From: Iris pallida
Taxonomy: Eukaryota > Streptophyta > Magnoliopsida > Asparagales > Iridaceae
Length of the DNA: 64,000 nucleotides
Direction of reading: 5' to 3'
Assembly (NCBI GenBank): GCA_029216955.1
Contig: JANAVB010004000.1
Span: forward strand, 1,212,782 to 1,276,781
Position numbers and translations under genes: made by a program. Positions 46,247-57,957 of the stretch are shown piece by piece (the stretch's first letter is position 1; the number at the start of each line of letters is the position of its first letter). The notes under the pieces were generated by a model. It worked only from the letters and a program-made list of their open reading frames with translations, had not been told where the DNA came from and made no database searches.

Positions 46247-46774
46247 CAGTAAAAAAAATTAGAATAACCAGAGTTCCTACTTGTTTTGAGATACTATGAT
46301 TATAGAAGCAACTCATGAATAGCAAGTGACCGGACTAAACTCAGCTTGTTCTCCAATTTGATATACCTTAAAATAAAATACTTATTTAAACTATAAAAGG
46401 TCTTACATCTTATCCGGTCACGGAGATTGATCGACTCCCTATACAAGATCTTACTAAGACTTACTAGTTCATCACTATTCTAGTATGGAGAAAAACAAGA
46501 AAAGTTCCAAATATGATACTTTGCCAAATGATGAGAAAAACCTAGTACATGTCGTAATTTAAGCTATTGGAACTGCTGCACTTTACCTGTTGTACTTTAT
46601 CAAGGAACTGCTGCACTATTGGAACTGCTGCACTTTATCGAGGAAGTTGTGGTTGTTCCAGTTCCAGATTCAGACACTACTATCCAGGAAGAGACAACAA
46701 AGAAGTCCTATACTCCCATTGTGAGGGATATGAAAGAGAAGCTAGTGTACTTTTGAATTATTCTTGTTGACTGT
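46247..46774 (+). other. Spacer between captured fragments
   Basis: Divergent space between the BIG fragment (-) and the VDAC-WNK stretch (+). A short coding-like run at 46600-46745 on + (EEVVVVPVPDSDTTIQEET) is not recognised and may be the end of another captured exon. Confidence 0.4.
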
Positions 46775-47575
46775 TTGCTTGAGTATAAAGAAGGTGAAAA
46801 TCAAACGAATGCGGAGAAGATAGTAAATGAAATACCTGAGTTGGTGTCTGCTAGTTCTTTGGATGAGAGTCAAGAGTCACTAAATGCTTCCTATACTTTT
46901 GTTGGTGAAATACAAGGTACAAGTCAAGAGAATGAGATAAGCTTGGGAACCACACTGCCTGTTGAGATTTCTTCATCAAATTGTATGGTGATCTATACTT
47001 CGAAAATCTTGAGTCCTAGACAAGATCTTTCTGATACAAATCAGGCACCTATAACTTCTCTTCTCAGTTCTGTAAAAACATTCCTCCCAAAGATGATAAT
47101 TTCAGTTATCAACCCATATTACAAAAGAGGTAAAACGACAGTTGATGTCAAGAAATCTGGAAAGCTTGATGAGAAATACCTTTATGAGCACGCACCTGTT
47201 ACTTCAAGGATTGGATTGACACCCACGCCTTTGATGGAGTTCTCTAGAGCTATAGGTACTAAGGAAAATAGCCTAGGTGCTGAAGTTGGGTTTAATAGTA
47301 CTTCTGCAGCATTCACCAAATGCAGTGCATGGATTAGTTTAAACAAGCATGATTTCTCTGAGAGATTGCCTGCAAGGGGTCTTTTAAAAGTTTCTTTTCT
47401 TCACTATGGCAATGAGCATGTGCCTCAAATTATGAAATTGCCAACACTATGCATAGAAGTAGAATTAGATTGCAGACCACCACATCTACGTGCTAGCACA
47501 GGGAATAGTAATACGGCACCTAATGTTCCAGCTTTGGAATCTCAAGGAATTAATGGAAAAATGAGTTCAAACTGA
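46775..47575 (+). pseudogene. Chimeric ORF: unknown, VDAC porin and WNK kinase pieces
   Basis: One 266-codon open frame. Residues 1-126 are unrecognised and acidic. Residues about 127-195 (KSGKLDEKYLYEHAPVTS, IGLTPTPLMEFSRAIG, LGAEVGFNSTSAAFTK, ISLNKHDFS) match the beta-strand region of plant VDAC, the mitochondrial outer-membrane porin. From residue about 196 (ERLPARGLLKVSFL) it becomes the end of a plant WNK kinase domain and its linker (MKLPTLCIEVELDCRPPHL). The frame ends TGA at 47573, but WNK similarity continues in another frame. The fusion is in frame, yet no start context or expression can be seen. Confidence 0.7.
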
Positions 47576-48110
47576 GAGAAGAGAAAAATTGTGACAATAT
47601 TGTTTCCCTTGTGTTGTGAATTACCAATTCATTTGGTCGAGTGAGGAGTATTCAATTTAAGTTCTATTTAGATACTGATGCTGCACTTGCAATTGCAGGA
47701 GGAATGGGGAAACAGTTGGAGCTATCCGAATGTGATGTGGTTTTATAGCCAATTTCATTGACTTTTTTATAATGAAGCTTGTGCATGGATGGAAACCTTC
47801 AACAATTTATAGTTCAAGTGGAACCATTATTACCTGAAAATCTGGAAATGGTCAAGTTTCATTTTATTCAGGGAATTCAGACCCTTCTGAAACAGGATAT
47901 GAGCAAAATGTTGTTTATCAGTTAAACAATGATGACAACATCCATAGTGAGCCTTGGGATGAGAATTTAATCGACAACTATTATTCTGAACTTAGTACTA
48001 AGGAGTGTTTCGATGCCTTGGTTGCTTTGATTGATGTGGCTAGTAAAGGAAGCACAAATTCAGCATATACATATGAAAATCTGATAAGAACAGAGGTATT
48101 TGTTATAACA
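47545..48110 (+). pseudogene. WNK kinase regulatory-domain fragment
   Basis: Frame-shifted continuation of the WNK piece: EFKLREEKNCDNIVSLVL, a stop, then GRVRSIQFKFYLDTDAALAI and GKQLELSECDVV, then after another frameshift ANFIDFFIMKLVHGWKPS. This is the conserved CCT-like domain after the kinase domain of plant WNK8/WNK5-type kinases. The downstream run with SDPSETGYEQNVVYQLNNDD probably belongs to the tail. At least two disruptions make it a pseudogene. Confidence 0.82.
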
Positions 48111-48560
48111 CCATGTTCAGGCTGTCATTTGGAAGTTCTATTAGTGTTGTTTGTGATCTTTCAAAAGATTCTGGAGAAGGACAGGGTATGGTATGGGATC
48201 CGGGTATACCTATTTCTTTGGTTCATACATTTGCTAGCCTGGGATTCAAATTTTGAACACTGGATGTCCTCCTTATACCAAAGTCCTTGACCACTTGGAT
48301 AGCCAACCATTAGTCCTACTACAGATAATCGGAAAGAGCTTCTTGCAAGTGTACAGTTCCTCTGTGAGAACTAATACCAAACACTTAATGGACAAATTCA
48401 AAAACCAAAGACTTACAAATCGGAGAAGACGAGTGCTCAAACTCACAGCGATCCACCGAAGACGAGGGCTCAAACTCACAGCGATCCACCGAAGACGAGG
48501 GCTTCATCGTTGTGGAAGAAGAAATCAAGGACATGGCCCCGTGCGTGCCTGAACTCCCCT
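48018..48560 (+). other. Unrecognised transcript-like segment with 33-bp repeats
   Basis: Open stretches at 48018-48290 and 48253-48552 have no family match I know. GAAGACGAGGGCTCAAACTC plus 13 bases repeats in tandem at about 48424-48520 (33-base period). Confidence 0.4.
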
Positions 48561-49720
48561 TTCATCACGTTCTTGCTTGCGTCGTAGAGCTGGACAGACG
48601 GAGATATATGAAACAAAGAACAAAAATTTAAGCGACGACCAATAAAATAGGGTTTTCACACGATAGAGTTGTTGCGTAGTGACCTTGTCCCAGGAAGAAA
48701 CGAGGAGATGCCATCGAGGGAGGGTTCAAGAGCTCCCTCCCGCACCCGGAAGGAAGAAATAGAAAGAAAGAAAGAAGGGGGAATAAAAACTTAAGGAGGG
48801 AGAATGAAAACAATAAAAAGGGAAATTGAAAAGTTAAGTGAAAAATGTTTTACAAGGAGGGAAGTTAAAAAAATTTGGGGGCTGGTAGTGCATGGACTTT
48901 TTATTTGTATATTTGTACTCCTTTGAAGGACAAAACCATAGGCAAATGGGTTAAATCTAAGGGTGAGTCTGATTTGATTAAAATACAATTGATTTAAAAA
49001 AAATTGAATAAATTAAAAATTACATTTTAAGAACCAAAAGTCGGACTATTTTTTATAAATAGAATAAAATCGAATCAAATTAAAAAGTTCCATTTTCGAT
49101 CGAGTCGGTTTTATACCTGATAGGAAATAGAAAATCAAAAGTTAATAAGAGAAAATTGAAAAAAATGCCATGGTACATACCAGATAAGAAATCGACGACC
49201 CTGGTCCAGGAGCTCCCCTAGTTGACCCTAGCCTAGGAGCACACTGGTGTCATATTCTTGCCTCCAATATTGTAGAGAGCTGTCCAACCGAGCTGAACAC
49301 TTGGCTCTCGTCCGGTGTACAGGAATTTGATGTCATTCCGGTAGACTTTGTAAACTTGTATCATGTTCACATAACAAACAAAAATTCAACTTAAGCTATG
49401 CCTTGACAACTAAAATATGACACATAGATTGAAATAAATTTGTGGATTATTGTGCACCTGGACGTACAAAAACATGGTGATGAACCTCTCGGACACATCC
49501 ATCCTCCTATGCTTAATCTGGTTGAGCTTATTCTTCCTGTACTCGCTCGACTGCTCCTTATACTTTTTGGCCATATGATGATATGTCCGGGGGAGAGAGA
49601 GGACTGAGCGACAAAACATTGAGGAGAGGAGAGGTTGTCTCTAGAGATAAATGCAACATTAAGTAGAAAAGAGATAGGGTTTATGGTTAGTTGGTATATA
49701 TATATTTTTTGCAACAATAA
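48561..49720. other. CACTA right interior, unrecognised
   Basis: Mostly AT-rich. On - at 49620-49410 a coding-like run reads MAKKYKEQSSEYRKNKLNQ and SERFITMFLYVQ, and at 49330-49200 another reads VYKVYRNDIKFLY. They may be exons of one captured gene that I cannot identify. Confidence 0.4.
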
Positions 49721-49740
49721 GTAGAAAAGAGATAGGGTTT

Positions 49741-49888
<148 letters not shown>

Positions 49889-50225
49889 AATGCAAGATAA
49901 TTTTGGGCCGAGTCGGAAACAAAATCCTAAACTAGTGACCCGAACCGAAAAACTGAATTATACTTTTCTTATAACCAAACTTTGACCCGTTATTAATGAA
50001 ACCGACCTAGATTGTTATTATGTGTTGGTTCATGTCCGTTTTCGGTTAAAACCCATTAACTACTCACCCTATTTAGATTCATGTGAACTAAGTTGTGGAG
50101 CAATAGCTGTAGGCCTAGTAGGTCTCTCTAGAACGACATGTGAGCACTACATCTTTGATGTTTGTTCATGTAGGATCACAAGTTCAAATCATATAAACAT
50201 ACCCTTCTGTGTGTTTGTATTGTTT

Positions 50226-50228
<3 letters not shown>

Positions 50229-50294
<66 letters not shown>
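50229..50294. repeat. (TA)n microsatellite
   Basis: About 66 bases of TA directly before the 153-base duplication. Confidence 0.93.
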
Positions 50295-50295
<1 letters not shown>

Positions 50296-50296
<1 letters not shown>

Positions 50297-50600
50297 TGTG
50301 TTGCATATTTTTTAAACATCTTTTAATTAACTTCCATTTTTATTTAGAAAGAGCCAAAGAAACCAAAAGAGCATACGATATTTCCCATAAAATAAAATCT
50401 ATACATAATTACCTAAGTGTCCTCATTAAATTTAACTTATATATATGAGTGTGTTGCACATTTCTTAATCAACTTTTAGTTAACTTTCTATTTTACTTGG
50501 AAAGAGCCAAAGAAACCAAAAGAGCATACGATATTTCCCATAAAATAAAATCTATACAAAATTACCTAAGTGTCCTTATTAAATTTAATGATTAATTTTC
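50296..50600 (+). repeat. 153-bp tandem duplication
   Basis: GTGTGTTGCA begins at 50296 and again at 50449. The two units match closely, especially from GAAAGAGCCAAAGAAACC to ACCTAAGTGTCC, with a few changes at the start. Confidence 0.88.
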
Positions 50601-50819
50601 ATAATTAAAGTTAGGCAATGACATATATGGAAGAAAAATATCCACAACTTTTCTTATTTGGGGGGAATGAAAAAATTAGGGAGAAATTCAACACCCCCCA
50701 TCACAACACTAACACAGTAAGAAAAGTATAACTTATGATGGATAAGACGTATTTCTTTTTGGGCCAAACACATGGATATGCAATTTAAAATATTTAAAAT
50801 ATTGATACATTCACGACAT

Positions 50820-51330
50820 TTTTTTATAGTGGCAAATTATAGATAAATTTACAACAATGCATAAACATTGTGAAATACACATGTTTTATAACATTTAATA
50901 AAAAGTTGTTGAATAAAATCGTTTTACAATACTTCTTAAACATTGTAAAGTGACAAATACATACACAATGTTTATATAAAATGGTAAATAAAATTACTTT
51001 TACAACATCGAACAAACATTGTGAAAGATAGAAACCTTACAACAGTTGATAAACATTGTTGAACATGATATTTTTACAATATTTTAAAAACATTGTCAAA
51101 TTTAATAACTTCGACAACAATAAATAAACGTTGTCAAAGTTAATAAATTTTACATTGTTAATAAAACGTTATTGAAGATACTAATACACAACTTTTATGA
51201 ATGACCATTTTAGAATCATTAACATTTAAATATTAAACGTTGTTTGCACAGGTATTTTACAACATTTTTACAATAAAGGTTGTAGAAGACCCCCCCCCCA
51301 TTTTACAATGTTTTCAGGATGTGTTGTAGA
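50820..51330. repeat. CACTA right subterminal repeats
   Basis: Motifs such as AAACATTGT, ACAACGTT and their complements are spaced as in the left subterminal region. A run of 11-12 C at about 51288-51299 interrupts the array. Confidence 0.8.
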
Positions 51331-51333
51331 TGA

Positions 51334-51364
51334 AACGTTGTAAAAATAGTTTTTTCTTATAGTG
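51334..51364 (-). repeat. CACTA right terminal inverted repeat
   Basis: Read on - it starts CACTATAAGAAAAAAC and runs to ACAACGTTT. It is followed by the TGT target duplication. Confidence 0.92.
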
Positions 51365-51367
51365 TGT

Positions 51368-52620
51368 GGCCTCAGAGGAAGGTGGCGAAGAGATTCTCAA
51401 TGGAGGTGAGAACCTTCTTTGGGGGGGAACAGGCCGCTAGGGTGTATATAGGGATGGATGATAACACATGAGTTATCAGTACAATTTTACCGCATGGCGA
51501 TAAGGTTGCGTTATGCCAACCTTCTAATATTTTCTAGATTTTGCCAATAAGACCTTCGAAGATACCCGCACTCGATTCATCGTATACCAGCGGGCAACCG
51601 AGATAGGAGAAAGGAGGGTATGCGGCAGCGAAGGAGGTGATGTTGGTTAGAGTAGCGGTGTGCTCCCTGTTGGCTTTGTGGTGGGCATAAATGACACTTT
51701 TTCTGGGGTTGCTCGTTGGCTAGAACAGCTAGCATATCTTTGGAGCACATTATGTACAGCTTCCACGGACACGACGTCTCTAGAGGAGAAGATGAGGATA
51801 TCATTAGTGTAAGCTAGGTGAGAGATGATCGGGCATCGGCTAGCTGTATGAAAATGCTTGAAGTGTGGGGTCCTCGGCAACTTGTTTAGATTTCTGCTCA
51901 GAGCTTCCGCCGCTATGATGAAAATAGTAGACGAAAGCGGGTCCCCCTGTCTCACTCCTCGACTGGATTTGAAAAAGTCATCCGCTTGTCCGTTGATCAC
52001 CGTGAAGAACCACGAGTTGTGGATCGATCGCCAGACAACACTGATCCACGATTCCGAGAATCTGAATGCTCTAAAGATCCAGATCATGAACTGCCAGTCG
52101 AACCTGTCGTAAGCCTTCTCAATGTCCAATTTGATAGAGATGTTCCTTCCTCTGGAAGGTAATTTCATGTACGTAATCATTTTCTGTGCTAGCATAATGT
52201 TATCTTGTATGTTTCTGCCCCGGACGAAGCCGCTCTGTTCTTCTGATATGATTTTGGGGAGAATGTCGGTCATGTGCGTGGCGATGATCTTGGAAATGAT
52301 TTTGTTGGTGAAGGTGCATAGACTGATGGGTCTAAAATCTCAAAAAGTCTCCGGATTGTTCTACTTGGGAATGAAGATCAGTTTAGCGCAAGAAATAGAT
52401 CTAGGGTACCTGGCTTCTTGGAAAAAGACGATCGCCGTTTCGTGGATGTCAGTCTTGATGATGTTCTGGCACATGCGAAAGAATACACCGTTGAATCCGT
52501 CCGAACTGGGGGGGCTATGGGCATCAAGCGCCCAGACAGCCACTTTCACTTCCAGCTCAGATGGGGGGAGCTCCAAGTGGGTGTTGTCCATGTCGTTGAT
52601 AAGAAGGAGGATCTCCGAAA
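51368..52620 (-). pseudogene. LINE reverse transcriptase
   Basis: On - from 52591: SDGFNGVFFRMCQNIIKTD, then SISCAKLIFIPK, then in another frame MTDILPKIISEEQSGFVRGR (52273), LDIEKAYDRFDW, RGVRQGDPLS, and the active site as AYTNDILIF. L1 RTs normally have A/Y-ADD there; the first Asp is Asn, so the enzyme is dead even without the frameshift near 52340 and the CACTA insertion. It would have primed reverse transcription at the target site. Confidence 0.9.
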
Positions 52621-53863
52621 GGAAATCAGGGTCTCACATGACGATTTCTTTGGTGAACAACTGCGAGTAGAAGTTTGTCGCTGCCAGTTGGATTCTTCGT
52701 TGGTTTTGATGATGCTCCCGTTGTCATCGGCGATCTAATAAATATTGAGCTTCTGTCTGCGGCCCTTGACGCAGGCGTGAAAGTAACTGGTGTTTTTGTC
52801 CTCGTCGTTGTCCCTTTTAAGCCTAGATTTCTGCTTCCAGAACTCGGTTTCGACTTTTATACAGAATTTGAGGATGGCTTTGGATAGATTCAAGGCCTTT
52901 CTGGTCGCTTATGAATTGTCATTCAAAAAGAGGGCTTTGACTCGGGTCACATCATCTTCGGTGGTCCGGACGGCTTGGAAAATGTCCCCAAAAGCCTGCT
53001 TGCTCCAGACGGTAAGGGCTTTTCTGGTAGCCTTGAGTTTGTTTGCCACACGAATGAGGGGGTCGAGGGAGTCAGTCCTGGACCACGTGGCCTCTACGAT
53101 GCTCAAGAATTTAGGGTGGTGACACCAAAAGTCCTGGAAGGTGAAACTTTTATTGATCTGGTTTAAGTTACGATTGATTTCGATGAGAAGGGGGGAGTGA
53201 TCGGATTCGATTGCGTTGAGGTGAGCGAAATTGGATGTGATACTCATGTCTTTCCACTGGATATTGATGAGTGCACGGTCCAGAAGAGAGTATTGTCTGC
53301 GATCGCCTTCCTGCATGTTACACCAGGTGAAGGCACTGCCGGTGAACTGGAGGGGGGTTAAGTGAGTGTTGAAGATAAAGGAGTTAAAGTCTTGCATGGC
53401 CGCTGGTGGGGGAGGCCTGCCACCCGTCTTCTCTTCTATGCTGGTGACCGCGTTGAAGTCGCCTACACAAAGCCAAGGAGGATAGGAGGTGATGGAGATA
53501 GTATCCAGGAGGTCAGCCCAGAGCTGTTTGCGATCGGTAATGTCGCAGCTACCATGGACCGCAGATAACAGGGCATATTTTGGGAGGATGGGGTGCTCTA
53601 CCAAAAACGAGAGAGCTTGCGTCATATCGAGCACGATACTGATATTTACATTAGAGGAATAAAGGAGCCAAATGTTATGTCTGCCTACGATGGCGTGGTA
53701 AAAACCCAGCTACAACTGTATCGATTTGAGTCTTTTGGGGGGGGATTTTGGGTTCTAAAATGATTAGGATGTCAATTTTGTGAATACTCTTGAGGCTGAT
53801 TAATCTTCTCAAGGTGGGTTTGTTTGCAAGACCTCTAACATTCCAGGATAGGATGTTAGGCAT
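52620..53863 (-). pseudogene. LINE apurinic-type endonuclease, start of ORF2
   Basis: ORF2 starts at 53863 with MPNILSWNVRGLANKPTLRR and LIILEPKIP, the N-terminal endonuclease block, and is cut by a stop near 53675. The open stretch 53634-52909 carries CVGDFNAV, the YSLLDRALIN region and ESDHSPLL, the catalytic GDFN and SDH motifs. The last part (to 52620) is the linker to the RT. It would nick target DNA. One stop and frame change separate the two halves. Confidence 0.88.
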
Positions 53864-54189
53864 TATTCTTGCTGGGTTGTTGGTGTTTGGAGAGTTTCGC
53901 GGCCGACCTGGTGGTCATAGCCATGGACTTAATGGCTCCTTAGTTTTCAATCTTCTATTTTCTGATAGAGGTGCGGTCGAGGGGTCATCTTCTGTGATTT
54001 GGGTCTCTATTGCTTTGTCTTGAATGAGAGATCCTCCAAAGTGAGAGGACGGGATGAATGCTCATGTGTCAATGGCTTGCTGACAGCTGATGACTTGTTC
54101 TGGGCCGATGATGGCCAGGTCTTCAGCGAGAATGGTTCGGGGTGAGAGGCTCTCCTGACTTTTGATGCCCTCTGTGTTGTTTGTGCTTG

Positions 54190-55782
54190 TCACGGTTTTG
54201 TTGTGGTCAGATCTTTCTTTAATGCTCTGTGATCTGTTGGGATGAGGGATGTTTTCTTCTTGGTTGACCTGGGTAGCAGTGTCAGAGGGCATGAATTTGC
54301 TCTTCCAGCCAATAGTGGTTGTACAAGTGTGGTCATCTTCGGTGTGGGTGTTTTTTTCGACGCTAAGACGTCAAACCTGTTGTGGGTATTGACGGTGGGG
54401 ATTTTTGGGGTGGTGGGGGTGCTTCCCTGCTCGGCGGTTTTGTTGGGTTGCTGAATCGGCTGAGGGCTGGTTTCGAATCTGATGTGCGAGTTCGGGTATG
54501 GTAAGAGGGGTGATCTCTGACCCTGGTCCGTCCTTGGCTTGTGCACCTTCAGTGCCAGAGACATTTTCAACTCTGGGTGGGCTTTGTAACAGTGTTTGAT
54601 TCAATGTCCTCTCTTATTGTAGTGATTGCAATATATAACGGTATTGTCATATAAGATTGGTTGTGTGTGGGTCTTGATTTCTAGCTCGATGTTGATGGAA
54701 TTGGGGAGTTCTGTGGAGATATCGAGTTCCAGACAGACTTTGGCATAATTGGCTCTGGTAAGGTTCTTAGTTTCCTCCGCCATGGCGATAAAGGTACCGA
54801 AGGAGTTGACAATCTTTTTTAGAGCTGCTGGTATGAAACATATTATAGGTGGATTGGAGAGGGTGACCCATGCGGTCACTATGGGTGAGTCCTCTTTGGG
54901 GTTTTGGTCCTGGGACCATCTAACAACTGTCATCACTTTATAGTCTATTTTGCTCGAGCCCCGAGTCTGGACTAACTTTTGATCTGTCGCGGAGGACAAG
55001 TAGAGAAGGATATTTTTTGGGTTAAGTGGAGCCACTCTGTAATCTGACGTAAGGCTCCATTTGGCAATTTCCTCCTACACTCGGGCTAGCATGGGGCAAC
55101 CCGAATGGAACCGTAAAACAAACGTGGAGGAGAACCGTTTGTAAAGCAACGCCAGGTCCGCGTATGAGAACGAAATCGATAGGGACTGCCCGGCCTCTGG
55201 GGTTGGATAGTCTATCTCGGGGAGAAGGACGTCTGGAAGGAGGGGTTTTCTCTGGGCAATCCGATCCGGGTGGACTTTGTCAGCGTACGAGGTGGGGCCA
55301 ACCAAGGCTTCTGAGGGGACTCCTCGTAGGTTGGAAGATCTTGTAACTGATGGAGGAAAAGGGCGCTGCTCCCCAGAAGAAGGCCATCGGAGGGAGGCTG
55401 CCAAAGGGGATGCTGTCCATGAAGAAGGAACTGGGCGCATAGATTGTTTGGGAGGATAGAGGGGGAGTGGCACATAAAGGGGGCAGGGGGGAACCGTGCT
55501 ATACGCGAAGGGGCCAGTGAGGGTGCTTTTTTGGGCACATAGGGGGAGGGCGCAGCTGTGGGTGAATAGGGGTAGGGCGCTGCTTTGGGCGCATAGGGAA
55601 AAGCTCGGCTGTGGGGATTTGAAGGGAGGGGGCGCATAAGAGGAGCTAGGGTGGGCGCCGTCCAGTGGAAGGCGCATAGGTGGAGCCTCGGAGGGAGCGG
55701 AGAAGCTCGGAGGGAGGCTCGGGAGGTGGGTGTATGCTGGGAAGCGCAAAGGGGGGCTGCGTTGCTGGGCACATACGAGCAA
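54190..55782 (-). pseudogene. LINE ORF1 (DUF4283-type, zinc knuckle)
   Basis: From 55782 on -, a proline-rich leader leads to SYADKVHPDRIAQRKP (about 55310), then VLRFHSGCPMLARV, a TAG at about 55075, then EEIAKWSLTSDYRVAPLNP and the middle of a DUF4283-type RNA-binding domain (54601-55035). A degenerate knuckle follows (YCNHYNKRGH, stop, IKHCYKAHPE), in which the second Cys is Tyr. The tail (54570-54190) is P/T/Q-rich. ORF1 would bind LINE RNA. Two in-frame stops make it inactive. Confidence 0.8.
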
Positions 55783-55830
55783 GGGGGCCCTCGGGAAAGC
55801 TCCCGAGGGGGGCGCATGGTCAGGCGCAAT
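55420..55830. repeat. GGGCGCATA-type motifs in LINE 5' region
   Basis: About eleven copies of a TGGGCGCATA-like motif (for example at 55434, 55524, 55588, 55629 and 55673, with GGGCACATA variants) in about 410 bases on +. They overlap the proline-rich N-terminus of ORF1 and the 5' region. The same core word fills the Tat LTR. Confidence 0.7.
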
Positions 55831-56078
55831 GCAAGTATGCGTCTACTCTCCAAGGGTATAGGGAGAGCTTGAACGGGAAATGAGAGATTTTGAAATTTGA
55901 ACAGTGAGCAGAGGGAAAGTGGATAGAAAGAGGGCGGGAACGGCGGGATGGAGGTGGTGGGCGGTGGGAGGAGGAGGGGTCGGAGATGAGGTGTAGGGGG
56001 TGGGACGGAGGAGAGGCGGAGGGGGGAGGGAGATGGGTTATGGACAGCTGTCGCGGCCAGGACAGGGGGGCTGCCAAG
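55783..56078 (-). other. LINE 5' untranslated region
   Basis: GC-rich, pyrimidine-rich on - (many CTCC and CCTCC runs), no gene. It is cut at 56078/56079, where element C seems to start, so the original 5' end is not in the window. Confidence 0.6.
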
Positions 56079-57006
56079 TGTCACCCCAGGCTTCAAGAAC
56101 AGGGGTATTTTGGTCATTTTTTATTTTAGAATATTTTTGAATTTATTTTATTATTTATAATATTGTTTTGGGATTATTTGAGTCGGGTTCGAATTTCAAC
56201 TCAATCCGACTTGTATCGGGGACTCGGGGTAGCTTTGACTCTAGTGGGACCCATTTATTAGTTAGACATGGCCCACATATGACAATATTTAAGTTAGTAT
56301 GGTTAGACTAAATATTCATGACTAGGTTGGGTTGATTAGAGACTCAAACTAGTCTATTTTAGCCCCAAACCAAAACCTAACTTAAGTTGAACCTAATGAG
56401 ACAAGAGGAGGGCATTTTGGACTTTACCAAATGGGGACACCTAGTCCAATATGGCCAGCCATAAGAGGGAGGGGGTGAGTCATCCTCTTTTCATTCTTAG
56501 CCTCCATTTTCTCTCTCTTGTTCTTCTCCAAAATTTTGAGAGGAACCACCATTGATTTTATCTCCAAATCAATCCTTTCTTTCACCAAATCATCTTTATT
56601 TCTTCTCTACTCTATGAAGAGAGGGTGCTAGCCAAGTTTGGGGGGATTTGGCTTTGGTTCGTGTCCATTTGGAGATCCCTTCGTGTCGGTGCCGTATCGG
56701 AAGGATATCCTTTGGATTTCACCTCCCGGAAGGTAAAATCTACCATCTATTTCACTCCTACATGCATATAGGATTATTTTGAACCTATAGGAATGACCCC
56801 CATGATTGTGTCTCCAGTTGTGTCCATTTCGTATCCATTCGGAGCTTTTATGAGTGTCCTTGTTGTGCTTTGTGTCCATGTGGGAAACTCCCAATATTGG
56901 ACACTTGTGTTTAAATAATTTAATGCATATTTTAATATTAGATTTTTATATTTTAGAGATGTGTTATTGCTTGTCATTATATTTTTCTCCATGTATCATA
57001 ATATAT

Positions 57007-57049
57007 ATACAAGTATTCAATAATATATATATATTATTGAATGTATATA

Positions 57050-57129
<80 letters not shown>
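57007..57129. repeat. (TA)n microsatellite in element C LTR
   Basis: Interrupted TA runs, the longest at 57054-57129. The open frames here are repeat-derived. Confidence 0.93.
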
Positions 57130-57131
<2 letters not shown>

Positions 57132-57325
57132 AGATTGATAAGCAATAAGCAAAAGCAGCAAAAAGCAGCAGCTAATAAGCAGCAGCAGCTTGCGGCAGCA
57201 GTAGCTTTTATAAGCAGCGAAAACAGCTTCTGCAAGCAGCAGCAGTAGTTTTTGCAAGCAATGAGCATAAGCAGTGCAATAAGCAGCAGCTTTTCAGCAG
57301 CAGCTTATTGACAGCTTATTAAGCT
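57130..57325. repeat. AGC/AAGC-rich low-complexity block
   Basis: About 195 bases built from AAGCAGCAG, GCAATAAGC and their partial complements GCAGCTT/AAGCTT, without an exact period. It lies directly after the TA run. Confidence 0.8.
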
Positions 57326-57957
57326 TTTAAGCCTTTAGTTTTAATCCGTTTAATCCCCTGTTTCCTTTAGAATTTAGCCCCCTTCCATTTTGCCATCTCC
57401 ATATATTAGTTAGCCCTTGTTAGATAGAGTTTTCTAACAAGTTGTTAGGTATTTGTTAGTTAGGATTTGTTAGTAGATGTTAGCTTATAAATTAGTATAA
57501 GTTAGGATACGAGATGTTAGATTTGAGAGTTGTGGACCTAGTGGGGTGTGTTTAGTGAGTGTACTAGATAAGTTAGTATCCTAATAGAGCTAGTATGGTT
57601 GGATAGTGTTAGGAGAGTGGTATCTCAAGATACCATAGGGTGTCTCGTGATACTTTAAGGTAATTTTGAGAGTGACCAACATAGATATAAGATGGACTGG
57701 ATGGGCTAGATACCTAGATTTTTGGGTTGGTAATATCTAGATAGGTTAGTGTCTAGCTACCCTAAGAAGCCTAGGTCAGTCTACCAAGGTTAGGAAGGGT
57801 TGCCTATGTATCGGGACAAGGTATTGGGAATACTTTGTGAAGGATAATAGGTAAGGTTAAGGTAATTACCTAGAAGCTAAGGTATGAGTCTAAGGTGTTA
57901 GGATATGGTTAGAAATTGATTATCTTGGTTGGAAATGGTCAGGATTAGTGCTCCTAA

